DNA of 64,000 nucleotides from Rhodohalobacter halophilus. GTDB taxonomy: Bacteria > Bacteroidota > Rhodothermia > Balneolales > Balneolaceae. A program made the translations under genes and the position numbers. Numbering within the stretch: the first letter of the stretch is position 1; each line of letters opens with the position of its first letter. The notes under the pieces were generated by a model, which did not search any database, was not told the origin of the DNA, and saw only the letters and a program-made list of their open reading frames with translations. Location of the stretch: assembly GCF_001715195.1 (NCBI RefSeq), contig NZ_MDWE01000023.1, positions 1 to 64,000 on the forward strand, given 5' to 3'. This document shows positions 47,484 to 57,107 of this stretch, piece after piece.

Positions 47484-48899
47484 GTGATGGAAAAATCTGC
47501 TCTACAAAATGATAAAATTGGTACGTTCTTTACCAATGAGTGCATGCTTCTTTACGACTATTACACGCTTGATATACTTGAAGTTAATGATGCCTGTTTA
47601 AGAAAGTACAAGTTTACTGAGGATGAATTTTTAGCCAAGAAAATAACCGATCTGGGCGAAAAATTTAGAGAAGGTGTTCGTGACACTTCATCAAACAACG
47701 AGCGCTTTCAGCTTCCTGCCATTTGGAAACACTACCGAAAGGATGGCTCTTCATTTTATGTACAATTCACCTTCCATCAGTTAAAACGGAATGGACGGAA
47801 TGTTCAATTTTGCATACTTCACGATATTACAAACGAAATTCCCGATCTCAGCAAAAAGCTGCACCATCTTCCAAGAGTAGATACCTATCGTGAGCAGCTG
47901 CCCCTCGCCACAGTAGAATGGGACCGTAATGGTATCATCAGAGATTGGTCACCAAAAGCTGAGGAGATTTTTGGCTGGAAGTTTGAAAAGATTTTGGGCA
48001 ACTCTCTGTTTAAAGCAGGGGTGGTAAAACTCTCTCAGAAGCAGATGATTCTTGATAAAATTCAGGAAATGACTGCTCATCAGACAACCTATTTCACGTT
48101 TGACACGGCTGTGGAAAATCTGGAAGGTAAGATAATACACACCACCTGGCACAACACAGCAAACTACGATCAGGCCGGTAAGCTTCTGACAGTCGTTTCG
48201 CTGATTGAAGATGTATCAGAGAGCAGGGTAGCCGAGGAGAGGTTAATGGCATCTGAGCAGCGATTCAGAGTACTAAGTGAGGCATCAACAGTAGGGGTTT
48301 ATTTAATTCAGAATGGACACTTACGGTATGTTAACCCAATGTTTTGCAAGATATGCGGATTTGATAAAAACGAACTGATAAACGGAATTGATCCACTGGA
48401 ATTAATTCATAATCAGGATTTAAAAAAATTACTGACCATCAGGCAGCGCTTTTACAACTCCGAAATCGATTCTTTTGAAATAGATGCCCGTGCAAATGCA
48501 AAAGACGGAACTCAAATTTATGTTCGAATTTACGGATCAAAAATTGAGCTTGATGGTCAGTTGGCAATTATGGGCGTAGTGATTGATCAAACGCGGCAGA
48601 TGGAAATGCAGAATAAGCTCAACCACTCCATTCAAAGCTACAGAGATCTGTTTAATTCAATCGGCGATGCAATTTACATTCACGATGAGAGTGGAAAATT
48701 TACTGAGATCAATCAAACCGCAGAGGAAATTTTTGGATATACCAGGGAGGAGATGATTGGTAAGGACCCCATGCTTTTTGCGGCTCCCGGAAAGGTCGAC
48801 CCGAAAGAGACCTATCATTACATCCAAAGTGCATTGAATGGCCAACGTCAGCGGTTTGAGTGGTGGGCCGAGCGAAAAATGGGGAGGTTTTTCCCATAG
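47484..48899 (+). CDS. PAS-domain sensor, N-terminal part of a frameshifted histidine kinase
   Basis: This 471-residue reading frame holds three complete PAS domains (about 15-115, 130-250 and 260-370). A fourth is cut short: the frame runs to QRFEWWAERK, then shifts into MGRFFP and stops. The missing continuation (NGEVFPIEVTL) is found in the -1 frame from 48880 in the next entry. Together they would make one sensor kinase of about 835 residues. No membrane segment is visible, so the protein would be a cytoplasmic sensor. The ATG at 47484 is divergent from thrS with 145 bases between. Confidence 0.75.
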   Translation: MMEKSALQNDKIGTFFTNECMLLYDYYTLDILEVNDACLRKYKFTEDEFLAKKITDLGEKFREGVRDTSSNNERFQLPAIWKHYRKDGSSFYVQFTFHQLKRNGRNVQFCILHDITNEIPDLSKKLHHLPRVDTYREQLPLATVEWDRNGIIRDWSPKAEEIFGWKFEKILGNSLFKAGVVKLSQKQMILDKIQEMTAHQTTYFTFDTAVENLEGKIIHTTWHNTANYDQAGKLLTVVSLIEDVSESRVAEERLMASEQRFRVLSEASTVGVYLIQNGHLRYVNPMFCKICGFDKNELINGIDPLELIHNQDLKKLLTIRQRFYNSEIDSFEIDARANAKDGTQIYVRIYGSKIELDGQLAIMGVVIDQTRQMEMQNKLNHSIQSYRDLFNSIGDAIYIHDESGKFTEINQTAEEIFGYTREEMIGKDPMLFAAPGKVDPKETYHYIQSALNGQRQRFEWWAERKMGRFFP

Positions 48900-49990
48900 A
48901 GGTGACGTTAACTCCGGGTAAATATTTTGGCAAAAATGCGGTTATTGCAATGGCCAGGGATATCAGTACTCGACATGAACAGCAGAAAGATTTAAAACAT
49001 AGTGAAGAGCTGTTCAGACAGCTGTTTCAGAATGCTCCGGTGGGCATCGTAATGCTCGACAGTCATAATGAGGTGAGACGAGTGAATAAAAGTTTTGAGT
49101 CGATATTTGGCTACTCCGGGGAAGAGATTAATGGATTAAATATTGATGAAATCATTGTAGGAAAAGATCAACGTGATTCGGCTCGCAAACTTTCAAACAG
49201 TACAGAGGCGTTTAAGGTAACCGGTGTTCGAAGAACTAAATCGGGAGATGCGGTTGATGTACTGATTTACGGCGTGCCGGTGAAAGTTGATGGAAAAACG
49301 ATCGCCATTTATGGTATATATTTGGATATCACAGATCAAAAAAGGGCTGAGACTAAACTGAAAGGTTCGCTGAAAGAAAAAGAGGTGTTGCTCGCTGAAA
49401 TTCACCACAGAGTGAAAAACAACCTGGCGGTTATTACCGGCTTGCTCGATCTCCAGTCTCACAGTTCTGAGAATGAAGATGTTCAGAATGCTTTGAAAGA
49501 CAGTCAGATGCGTATAAACACCATGGCATTGATTCATGAAAAGCTTTATCAGAACGATACGCTCTCCAATATCGACTTTTCAAGATACATCGTTGAATTG
49601 GTTGAGGTTATTGAAAAATCTCATCAAAAAACAGCAGACAAAATTGACATCCGGCTGGATCTTGATAAAATTGAATTCACTATTACACAAGCTATTCCCT
49701 GCGGTCTTTTACTGAATGAGATCTTGACTAACAGCTTTAAGCACGCCTATCCTGATCAATTTTCAGGTAAACCGGAAATTCAAATATCCCTCAGCTCTGA
49801 GGATGAAAATAAGATTTTATTGAAGGTATCGGATAACGGAGTGGGGTTGCCTGAAGATTTTGAAGACTTGGGCAAAACGTCGCTGGGGCTCACTCTTATC
49901 AAAACCTTATGCCGACAAATTGATGCTGAAATGAGTGTCATCGGTTCGCAAGGAACGACCTATCAATTTATATTTAAGCTTGAAAAATAA
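48860..49990 (+). CDS. Histidine kinase (HisKA_2/HATPase), C-terminal part of frameshifted gene
   Basis: The frame encodes the end of the fourth PAS domain, a fifth PAS domain (about 46-160), and a HisKA_2 dimerization domain with 'EIHHRVKNNLAVITG' (phospho-acceptor at His182 or His183). An HATPase domain follows with N box 'LLLNEILTNSFKHAY' and G1 'DNGVGLPEDF'. The true start is that of the upstream frame; the GTG at 48860 lies within the previous coding frame and is only formal. HisKA_2 kinases usually signal through separate response regulators, and none is in the window. A terminator follows. Confidence 0.75.
   Translation: MVGRAKNGEVFPIEVTLTPGKYFGKNAVIAMARDISTRHEQQKDLKHSEELFRQLFQNAPVGIVMLDSHNEVRRVNKSFESIFGYSGEEINGLNIDEIIVGKDQRDSARKLSNSTEAFKVTGVRRTKSGDAVDVLIYGVPVKVDGKTIAIYGIYLDITDQKRAETKLKGSLKEKEVLLAEIHHRVKNNLAVITGLLDLQSHSSENEDVQNALKDSQMRINTMALIHEKLYQNDTLSNIDFSRYIVELVEVIEKSHQKTADKIDIRLDLDKIEFTITQAIPCGLLLNEILTNSFKHAYPDQFSGKPEIQISLSSEDENKILLKVSDNGVGLPEDFEDLGKTSLGLTLIKTLCRQIDAEMSVIGSQGTTYQFIFKLEK
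48875..48879 (+). other. Frameshift site in A run
   Basis: A run of five A residues (48875-48879) occurs where six are needed to read ERK-NGEVFP in one frame. The loss of one A fully explains the split. It could be a real mutation or a sequencing slip in a homopolymer. Confidence 0.75.
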
Positions 49991-49993
49991 AAT

Positions 49994-50018
49994 AGCCTCA
50001 TCCAGTTTGAATGAGGCT
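49994..50018. terminator. Terminator between kinase and peptidase genes
   Basis: AGCCTCAT pairs perfectly with ATGAGGCT around a nine-base loop. On the minus strand an AT-rich ATTTTATTTTTC tract follows, so it best serves the peptidase gene. It may also stop the kinase transcript. Confidence 0.65.
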
Positions 50019-50043
50019 GACATAAAATTGCTTTGATGTGTGA

Positions 50044-52164
50044 CTAGTCTGAGGAGAGGCCTCGTCTTTCAAGTAAATGTTGCACATCGGGCTCACCGCC
50101 TCTGTACTCCCGATAGAGATTCATCGCTTCATCACTGCCGCCTCTGGAGAGAATATACTGCCGGAAGCGATCTCCATTTTCACGGGTCAGCCCTCCCTGA
50201 TTCTTCATATATGCAAAAGAATCTGCAGCTAAAATTTCGCTCCAAATATATGCGTAGTAATTAGCAGAATATCCGCCGGAAAAGATGTGGGAGAAGTATG
50301 CCGACTTATATCTTGGAGGGATCGCCGGATTGTTCAGGTTGTATTTTGCAAGGGAAGCATTTTCAAATGCAACCACATCTGAAGGAATTGACCCCGGAGA
50401 TAACAGATGCCACTCCATGTCCACTAATGTTGCGGCAAGATACTCGTAGGTATCAAAACCTTGATTAAACTCCCGGGCTTCAATCAGTTTATCCAGCAAA
50501 TCCTGAGGAATTTGTTCGCCGGTTTCATAATGGACGGCATAGTTTTCAAGAACTTCCGGCAGAATTGCCCAATCCTCCTGAAAGGTAGATGGAAACTCTA
50601 CAAAATCTCGCGGAACCGAAGTACCTGCAAGAGAAGGGTAGGTGACATCGGAAAAGAGACCGTGAACAGCATGTCCCATTTCGTGAAATAATGTGGTTAC
50701 ATTATCGAAGCTGACTAATGCAGGCTCTCCCTCTGCGGGAGGTGTGATATTCAATACATTAACGACTACCGGCTTTCTCTCTTTCAGGTGAGATTGTACT
50801 ACAAAAGAGTTCATCCAGGCACCGCCTCGTTTAGAATCTCGGCTGAAGAAATCACCGTAGAAAAGTCCAATCTGAGATCCGTCATCATCCATAACATTCC
50901 AAACACGAACATCCTCATGATAAACGGGTAGATCAAATCGCTCTTCAAACGTAATTCCAAAGAGTTTTTCCATGGCATAGAAAACACCGTCGTTTAACAC
51001 TTTGTCAAGTTCAAAGTACTCTCGAACCTGATTATCATCGATGTTATACTGTTCCTGGCGAACTTTTTCTGCGTAATATTCCCAATCCCATGGCCGCAAA
51101 TTATCTTCAACTCCATCGCGCCTCATGTACTGTTCAATAAGTGAGGCTTCATTATTACTGTTGGTAATTACGGGAGGTATTAAATCCTGTAACAAGTTCA
51201 GAACGCGTTCAGGTGATTCCCCTGTTTGAGGTTCAAGTGCATAATGCGCATAGGTTTCGTAGCCGAGAAGTTGGGCTCTTTCTGCCCGCAGCTCTGCGAG
51301 TTCAAGAACAATAGGGCGTGTATCAATTCCGCCATTTTCTCCCAATCCTCTAAAAGCTGAAGCTTCCCATACTTTTTGTCTCATTTCGCGATTATTTAGG
51401 GAGGAGAGGAGGGGATGACGGGTTGTATTCGAAATATTGATCAGGTAACGATCTTCAAGGCCGCGCTGCTCCGCTGCCTGTTTTGCTGATGCTATTCTAT
51501 CACGACTCAGACCATCGAGCATATCGGCGTCATCCACAACAACGGCTCTCTCACGGGTAAGTTCGAGCAGTTTTTCCTGAAATTCTGTTGTAAGAGAAGA
51601 AATTTGCTCATTAATTTGCCTCATCCGCGATTGCTGTTCGTCACTGAGTTGAGCACCGGCTCGTATGAAGTCGCGGTGAGTATCTGAAAGCAATTTGCGC
51701 GATTCACTGTCGAGATCAAGATTGTCTATATCATTATAGAGTGATTCAACTCGTTCAAACAGGTTTCGGTTCAGATAGATATTATCTGAGTGAGCAGCTA
51801 ACAAAGGTGCCAATTCAGATTGGATTTTCTGAATTTCATCATTTGTGTGAGCCGATGTTAAATTAAAAAATACTCTTTGAACCCGGGTGAGCAGTTCACC
51901 GCTCATCTCCATGGCAACTATGGTATTATTAAAAGTGGGTTCTTCATCCTGATTAGCTATCTCCTCAATTTCCTGTAGCTGCTCTTCCATTCCACGCTGA
52001 AACGCCGGCAAAAAATGGGAGTTTTCAATTTTATTAAAGTCCGGTGCTCCAAATGGGAGGGAGCTTTCTGAGTAAAAGGGATTTTGGTTCATATCTGAAT
52101 CATTACTACAACTGACAACCAGAATGGCCGACATCAGTATAATTGTTATTGAAAATTTTGTCAT
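50044..52164 (-). CDS. M3-family metallopeptidase (Dcp-like), lipoprotein
   Basis: The 706-residue zinc peptidase has 'LFHEMGHAVHGLFSDV' with the HExxH site, 'GTSVPRDFVEFPSTFQEDW' and the C-terminal 'HIFSGGYSANYYAYIWSEILAAD' region (in part), all typical of peptidyl-dipeptidase Dcp/oligopeptidase A. The ATG at 52164 was chosen over one 84 bases upstream because it begins a type II signal peptide with lipobox ILVVSC. The enzyme would be an envelope lipoprotein that cleaves peptides. The gene is monocistronic. Confidence 0.9.
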   Translation of the reverse strand: MTKFSITIILMSAILVVSCSNDSDMNQNPFYSESSLPFGAPDFNKIENSHFLPAFQRGMEEQLQEIEEIANQDEEPTFNNTIVAMEMSGELLTRVQRVFFNLTSAHTNDEIQKIQSELAPLLAAHSDNIYLNRNLFERVESLYNDIDNLDLDSESRKLLSDTHRDFIRAGAQLSDEQQSRMRQINEQISSLTTEFQEKLLELTRERAVVVDDADMLDGLSRDRIASAKQAAEQRGLEDRYLINISNTTRHPLLSSLNNREMRQKVWEASAFRGLGENGGIDTRPIVLELAELRAERAQLLGYETYAHYALEPQTGESPERVLNLLQDLIPPVITNSNNEASLIEQYMRRDGVEDNLRPWDWEYYAEKVRQEQYNIDDNQVREYFELDKVLNDGVFYAMEKLFGITFEERFDLPVYHEDVRVWNVMDDDGSQIGLFYGDFFSRDSKRGGAWMNSFVVQSHLKERKPVVVNVLNITPPAEGEPALVSFDNVTTLFHEMGHAVHGLFSDVTYPSLAGTSVPRDFVEFPSTFQEDWAILPEVLENYAVHYETGEQIPQDLLDKLIEAREFNQGFDTYEYLAATLVDMEWHLLSPGSIPSDVVAFENASLAKYNLNNPAIPPRYKSAYFSHIFSGGYSANYYAYIWSEILAADSFAYMKNQGGLTRENGDRFRQYILSRGGSDEAMNLYREYRGGEPDVQHLLERRGLSSD

Positions 52165-52540
52165 GAGTCTGTTATTAGAAGGAAAATTATCCATATAAAT
52201 TAACGTGAGGGATATTGGAAACAAAATAAGAGTCGGGGAATATTTCATTCAGAATCATAACACTTCACTCATTTTCTATTAATAGGTATTTCGGATAGTC
52301 AGAAAATTTTGACTATCGCTCTAAGCGAATACTTTAATAGGATAAATTACTTACATGAAATTTTTTTAATAATCGGTTGTTGGTCAGTTTTCATTGAATA
52401 TCCATCCGTAAAAATCGTTACATTAAATAACTGATTTAGCAATCAATTAAGCGCAGGCATTTTATTCGCCTGTGGGGTAAAAAGTTAGGAGTGATATTGA
52501 GTCTGAAATTTGGACGGACTCCATCAACCAGGGTAAAATC
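52165..52540. other. Intergenic region with one hairpin
   Basis: This 376-base gap separates the divergent peptidase and lipoprotein genes, so it must hold both promoters. The clearest structure is a perfect 8-bp stem, GATAGTCA/TGACTATC (52294-52317), around an AT-rich loop. No T run follows. It may be an operator. I see no gene or RNA family here. Confidence 0.4.
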
Positions 52541-53053
52541 ATGAAGTGGCTATCGTCACATTTTTATGCAGCATCCGGGATGGTTCTATTAGCATCTCTG
52601 ATTTTGATTTCGGCGTGTAAATTACACACACTGCAAACGTTTCCGTCTCCGGGTGTCAATAATTATCAACAGCAATTGGTCATTCGAAGTGCTGTGATCC
52701 CCTCTGACTCCAATATTCTGGCAGAGCCGCTTAATTCGCAATTAACCCGGAATGACGCCTTATTAAATGAGCCCACTGATGAGACTCTCACATTAATAGA
52801 GTCTGTAGATTGGGAGCATCGTCAATCGTCCATCGATGAACACAGAATCTTATTTGAGGTTTCACACAATGCCGATTCCATCTCTTATCAAATTACGGCT
52901 TGTGATCAATTGTGGAGTGACATCATACGCTGCTCTGATATGGCTTACTACGAGATTGTAGCCGTTAAGGGAGAGAAGGTAGAAACAGTTCGTGATTCTA
53001 TTAACCTGAAATTTCTGAATGAACTATTTGTCTTAGATCGTTCCGGAAATTAA
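52541..53053 (+). CDS. Small predicted lipoprotein, unknown function
   Basis: The 170-residue product has a signal peptide with lipobox LISAC (Cys26) and a mature part without recognisable domains. Three further cysteines lie near its C-terminal half (TACDQLW, IIRCSD). It is the last host gene before the integrated element, whose left repeat is 163 bases downstream. No terminator is evident before that border. Confidence 0.65.
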   Translation: MKWLSSHFYAASGMVLLASLILISACKLHTLQTFPSPGVNNYQQQLVIRSAVIPSDSNILAEPLNSQLTRNDALLNEPTDETLTLIESVDWEHRQSSIDEHRILFEVSHNADSISYQITACDQLWSDIIRCSDMAYYEIVAVKGEKVETVRDSINLKFLNELFVLDRSGN

Positions 53054-53215
53054 TTATACAAAACACCCCAAATTCTGACACTCTTTTCTATTCGTATTCG
53101 CATATAATATTGGGAAAGACTAAAAAGAGTTGCTCAACAGTTGTCTAAATCTTCGTCGGATAATTGGAAATGTATAAATCCGACAGGTAGAATTAAACAA
53201 GCGGAAAAGATAGGA

Positions 53216-53230
53216 GTGGGTTCAGGCAGA
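53216..53230. repeat. Left attachment repeat (attL side)
   Basis: GTGGGTTCAGGCAGA is identical to 61101-61115. The match continues over the next seven bases with two mismatches (CTCAAAC against TTCGAAC). It duplicates the tRNA-Val 3' end. The 325-base gap around it (53054-53379) holds this repeat and the integrase promoter region. Confidence 0.85.
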
Positions 53231-53348
53231 CTCAAACCAGTGTAGAGCCATGAAGTGAACTGAACTATAAATACGCTCTAATCTATTTTATTCCCTTATT
53301 TTGTTGTTCATTGGTTTTCAACTAAGCAATAAGAACCGTAAATTCTTG

Positions 53349-53365
53349 GTAACAGAAACGGTAAC
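53349..53365 (+). repeat. Possible integrase arm site or operator, left
   Basis: GTAACAGAAACGGTAAC matches 15 of 17 bases at 61040-61056. It ends 14 bases before the integrase ATG and overlaps the promoter-like TAACTTTG (53362-53369), so protein bound here could limit integrase expression. Confidence 0.5.
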
Positions 53366-53379
53366 TTTGCACCACGCCA

Positions 53380-54654
53380 ATGAAAACCACGATCAAACCT
53401 TTCCTACTGAAGAGAAGAAAAACAGCTGATGATCTGTACCCGGTATATTTCAGGATTACTCAGCAAGGCTCATATTCTCTTTACTCAGCTGAGATCTACA
53501 TTGACAAAGATATGTGGAATAAGCGAGGGAACTACATAAAGCGGAACTGGATCAAAGATCATCCTTCAGCTGATGCCTGGAATAATCAGATATACAAAAT
53601 CTGGAAAAGGATTGAGGATATCATTGAACAGAATCCGGGTATCAATAGAAAACAGATCGTGAAGAAGCTCAACAATGATGATCAGTCTGGAGAGGTTGTT
53701 TCCTTTGTTGACAAACAGATCAATTCAATGGAAGATGATGGCCAATATCACCAGGCTAAACATTTCAGAGTGTTATTGAATAAGATACAGGACTTTGTAC
53801 GCTCTTCTGATGATTACTCAAATGAAGTACGCTTCTCTGATATTGATGTTCAGTTCCTGGAGGACTTCAAAGAATGGCTGGGGAAAGATCAATTTAATGA
53901 TGATGGCTCTATACAATGGAAGGCAAACCATGTTAATACGATATCAAAAGAGATGGTACGCCTGAAGCGATTACTCAAAGAGGCCAATAAGCAGGGATAT
54001 ATCAGGTCGAATCCGTTTGATGATCCACACTACAACAAGGTTGCCACTGTGAAGTCGAAGAAAAAGGCTCTATCCATTGAACAAATTGAAAGGATTGAGG
54101 CTCTGGAGCTGGAAAAGGGTTCATCCTTATGGCACGTGAGAAACTACTTCCTGTTTTCGTTTTGGAATGCAGGGATCAGGTTCACAGATCTGGCTCTGTT
54201 AAAGTGGGAAAATATCAAAGATGGCCGATTGATATATGAGATGGGTAAAAATGGTAAAGAGAAGAATATCAAACTACTCCAGCCAGCAATCGAGATCCTG
54301 AGCCATTATAAAGATCATCCAGATAGTATTGAGAATTTCATCTTTCCGATCATCCAGCAGAAGAATCTCACACCGTTAGGGCTGAAGAAAAAGGCAGGAT
54401 CTGCAAACGCTATTGTAAACAGAGATCTGAAAGAAATTCAGAAGATGGCTGATATCCAGACGAACATATCATTCCATATTTCGAGGCACTCCTTTGCACG
54501 CTGGGCAAAAAAGAAAGGCCTCAGTTTGGAAGCGATAGGCAAGGCACTGGCTCACAGTGATCGAGCCACTACTGAGCAATACCTGGATGACCTGAGGGAA
54601 TACGATGCCGATTCTGAGCTGGAAACGCTGTTTTTGTCAAAGGGCAAAAATTAA
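53380..54654 (+). CDS. Tyrosine recombinase (integrase)
   Basis: The 424-residue protein has the N-terminal arm-binding domain common in Bacteroidota integrases ('PVYFRITQQGSYSLYSAEIYI', in part), a SAM-like core-binding domain (about 105-215) and a catalytic domain. The residues are visible: Arg267 (NAGIRFTDLALLKW), His366 and Arg369 (FHISRH), His392 (ALAHSDRATTEQYL) and the nucleophile Tyr401. It should insert and excise the element at tRNA-Val. Its last bases lie within one copy of the roughly 50-bp repeat that recurs near the tRNA. Confidence 0.95.
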   Translation: MKTTIKPFLLKRRKTADDLYPVYFRITQQGSYSLYSAEIYIDKDMWNKRGNYIKRNWIKDHPSADAWNNQIYKIWKRIEDIIEQNPGINRKQIVKKLNNDDQSGEVVSFVDKQINSMEDDGQYHQAKHFRVLLNKIQDFVRSSDDYSNEVRFSDIDVQFLEDFKEWLGKDQFNDDGSIQWKANHVNTISKEMVRLKRLLKEANKQGYIRSNPFDDPHYNKVATVKSKKKALSIEQIERIEALELEKGSSLWHVRNYFLFSFWNAGIRFTDLALLKWENIKDGRLIYEMGKNGKEKNIKLLQPAIEILSHYKDHPDSIENFIFPIIQQKNLTPLGLKKKAGSANAIVNRDLKEIQKMADIQTNISFHISRHSFARWAKKKGLSLEAIGKALAHSDRATTEQYLDDLREYDADSELETLFLSKGKN

Positions 54655-54695
54655 ATGTTTTGTTCAGATGCCATTTTTACCATTTTTACCATGAA
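54643..54695 (-). repeat. Inverted copy of the element's ~50-bp repeat
   Basis: Read on the minus strand, this begins with 25 bases identical to 60888-60912, containing two tandem GGTAAAAAT units. It continues after six variable bases with AACAAAACATTTAATTTTTG. It covers the last codons of the integrase gene and the spacer after it. Candidate roles are integrase arm sites or replication iterons. Confidence 0.75.
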
Positions 54696-54710
54696 TAAAA
54701 TAACGCTGTT

Positions 54711-55208
54711 ATGATAACACTATCAGAAACTTTATCTAAAATTCTAAAATGTGAGATAACTGGAAAAACTGATTTAGTGAACCTTGTTGATGAAATATCA
54801 AAAGGATCAAAAGAAAGACTTCAGTCAATGAAATTTGAAATTGAGGACTATATCAATAATCAAAGTTTTTCTTATAAACTGGGCATAATGAGAAAATACT
54901 GGCCAGATGTGAATGATAAGATTTATCACAAAAGAGCACTGGATGGCTTAGCAAACCTTAAAAAGTTTGTGAAGATTGTTGAGTTAAAACTTGATACCTA
55001 TCAAGATCCACGCCTGAAATATTATTCAGAAAATTACTGGGATACTGCATTTAAAATTTATCGAGATGATCAAATTAGTTGGAAAAGTGTCTATAAAAAA
55101 ATGATTGCGGAAATGGAATCTCTTGGAATTGAAAAAAGACACACAAGCTTTGATTCATTCGATTCAGCCAGGAAGAGATACCAAAGGGAACAGCGTTCCT
55201 CTAATTAG
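54711..55208 (+). CDS. Hypothetical protein, first cargo gene
   Basis: The 165-residue product is mostly helical, basic and Lys/Tyr-rich, without signal peptide or membrane segments. I recognise no family. It lies directly after the inverted repeat. It is AT-rich compared with the helicase gene, suggesting a separate origin. A DNA-binding or regulatory role is possible by position only. Confidence 0.6.
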   Translation: MITLSETLSKILKCEITGKTDLVNLVDEISKGSKERLQSMKFEIEDYINNQSFSYKLGIMRKYWPDVNDKIYHKRALDGLANLKKFVKIVELKLDTYQDPRLKYYSENYWDTAFKIYRDDQISWKSVYKKMIAEMESLGIEKRHTSFDSFDSARKRYQREQRSSN

Positions 55209-55289
55209 GTAACTTTGTTCTTTAACTTATTGAATTCCATAGCTTTATATTGCGCATGAAGCAAACAAAAACCACCACACACTTAAGCA

Positions 55290-55568
55290 ATGGAAGATAC
55301 TTTAATACTAACGAAGGCAAGCATTCTGAAGCAGGTCGTTAATCAGGTTTTTGATGAACGTATTCCACAAATAGCCGAGCAATCGAACCAGAAGCCCTTC
55401 CTCACTAAAGAGGAAGTAATGGAGTTGACCGGATGGAGTTCTCGAAAACTTCAATACATGAGAAGTTCAAAACAACTTTCTTATGTGAAACATGGCCGTT
55501 CAATAGTATATCCGACAGACGAATTTTACCAATTCATGGAGCAACACCACATTAAACCGCTCCAATAA
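55290..55568 (+). CDS. Excisionase-like helix-turn-helix protein
   Basis: The 92-residue protein has a C-terminal winged-helix HTH_17 domain: 'PFLTKEEVMELTGWSSRKLQYMR', quoted in part, followed by 'YVKHGRSIVYPTDEFYQFM'. Such proteins bend DNA as excisionases or activate the element's genes, as AlpA does. It is placed between integrase and replication genes, as in many satellites, and starts 18 bases before the helicase gene ends its leader. Confidence 0.8.
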   Translation: MEDTLILTKASILKQVVNQVFDERIPQIAEQSNQKPFLTKEEVMELTGWSSRKLQYMRSSKQLSYVKHGRSIVYPTDEFYQFMEQHHIKPLQ

Positions 55569-55586
55569 CATAAACGAACAATTAAC

Positions 55587-57107
55587 ATGATTACCCCAGA
55601 TGAAATAATGGACGAGGCCACCACATTGGCCACGAATGGCGTTGATAAAGATTCAACGTACATACTCAATTATCTTCTCAAACAGATCAAACCGATTGAT
55701 TTTAAGGCTGAGGCCTTTTCTGATCAGTACGATAAGCTCCTGAAGCGAAAGGAAGAGGCTACTAAATCAAATGATGATGATACACTGGCTAAGATCCAGA
55801 AAGAGATCGAAGGCCTGAAATTGTATCAAAAACACTATCTGATCATTACGATTGAGAAGCTCCTGGAGATTGCCCGGAGTCGTGGCTGGGATCTGTGCAA
55901 ACGATACATTTACTATTATGTGTATAATGGTAAATACTGGATTGTGATTGATGAAGCGGTATTGACCACGTTTTTGGGCAAAGGAGCTGAGAAGATGGGA
56001 GTTCCAAAATTTGACTCCAGACATTATGAGTTCAAAGATAAACTCTTCAAACAATTTGAGGCCTCAGCACACCTTCCAGAGCCTGAAATAGATGATGACA
56101 CCACGCTGATTAATCTTCAAAATGGTACTCTCGAAATTACACCGGAGGGCTACGAATTAAGAGAATTCAGATCACAAGATTATTTGACGTATCAGATGAA
56201 CTTTGAGTTCGATCCTGAAGCCACCGCACCAATATTTGAGAGATACCTTTCTGAAGTGTTACCGGATGAAGAGAGCCAAAAGGTACTGGCTGAGTTTATG
56301 GGTTACATATTCACCCGAAATCTGAAGCTGGAGAAAGTTCTCTTCCTTTATGGTAGTGGCCGAAATGGAAAATCTGTGATGTTCGATATCATCCGGGCAA
56401 TGCTGGGAGAGGATAATATATCATACTACTCACTTCAATCAGTTACTGGCGATGATGGATATCACCGGGCAAAGTTGGTAAACAAATTAATCAACTGGGC
56501 TTCCGATGTTGGTGATCGACTCCAGAGTAACACCTTCAAACAGCTTGCAAGTGGTGAACCAATTGAATGCCGTTTACCATATAAAGAGCCGTTTTTGATG
56601 ACAAACGTCTGCAAATTTGCATTCAATACAAACACTCTTCCGGCTGATGTTGAGCATACAGACGCCTTTTTCGAGCGCTTTCTGATCATTCCCTTTGATG
56701 TGTATATCGAGAAGGAAAAGCGAGATCCAAAGCTGGCAGAGAAGATCATTGCAAATGAATTACCAGGAGTATTGAACTGGGTTCTGGATGGCCTCAACCG
56801 ACTACTCGAACAGGGTACATTTTCACGATGCCAGGCAAGTGATGAAGTTCTCAAAGAGTTCAGGAAGGAATCGGATTCAGTGGCACTGTTTGTAGATGAA
56901 ATGAACTACAAACCTGAGCCGAGCCATTGGACGAAGGAAAAGCCCGTTTACGATGATTATCGGCAGTATTGCTATGGAGAGGCGCTCAAACCATTAGCGA
57001 GGAAGAACTTCAGGAAGAGGCTTCAGAATCTGGGGATCTTCTCAGAAGTCAAAGACGTTGGCCGGGTTGTTTTTATGAAAAAATATTCGATGAATGGCAC
57101 TCACTAA
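55587..57107 (+). CDS. P4-type SF3 helicase / phage-plasmid primase family
   Basis: The 506-residue protein has a D5-like N-terminal region ('LINLQNGTLEI', 'LREFRSQDYLTYQMNFEFDP') and a superfamily 3 helicase domain. Visible parts are Walker A GSGRNGKSVMFD (about residue 255), Walker B-like 'LINWASDVGDR', sensor 'FAFNTNTLPADV' and the arginine-finger region 'FFERFLIIPFD'. A winged C-terminal tail follows. It should unwind the element's origin. The primase active site is not in this protein and may be supplied by the next gene, which overlaps by 14 bases. Confidence 0.9.
   Translation: MITPDEIMDEATTLATNGVDKDSTYILNYLLKQIKPIDFKAEAFSDQYDKLLKRKEEATKSNDDDTLAKIQKEIEGLKLYQKHYLIITIEKLLEIARSRGWDLCKRYIYYYVYNGKYWIVIDEAVLTTFLGKGAEKMGVPKFDSRHYEFKDKLFKQFEASAHLPEPEIDDDTTLINLQNGTLEITPEGYELREFRSQDYLTYQMNFEFDPEATAPIFERYLSEVLPDEESQKVLAEFMGYIFTRNLKLEKVLFLYGSGRNGKSVMFDIIRAMLGEDNISYYSLQSVTGDDGYHRAKLVNKLINWASDVGDRLQSNTFKQLASGEPIECRLPYKEPFLMTNVCKFAFNTNTLPADVEHTDAFFERFLIIPFDVYIEKEKRDPKLAEKIIANELPGVLNWVLDGLNRLLEQGTFSRCQASDEVLKEFRKESDSVALFVDEMNYKPEPSHWTKEKPVYDDYRQYCYGEALKPLARKNFRKRLQNLGIFSEVKDVGRVVFMKKYSMNGTH

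Noticed and set aside
48872-48884. Programmed -1 frameshifting at the kinase A run
   Set aside because: The zero-frame codons CGA AAA ATG do not form a good slippery heptamer and no clear stimulatory stem was seen; loss of one A is simpler.
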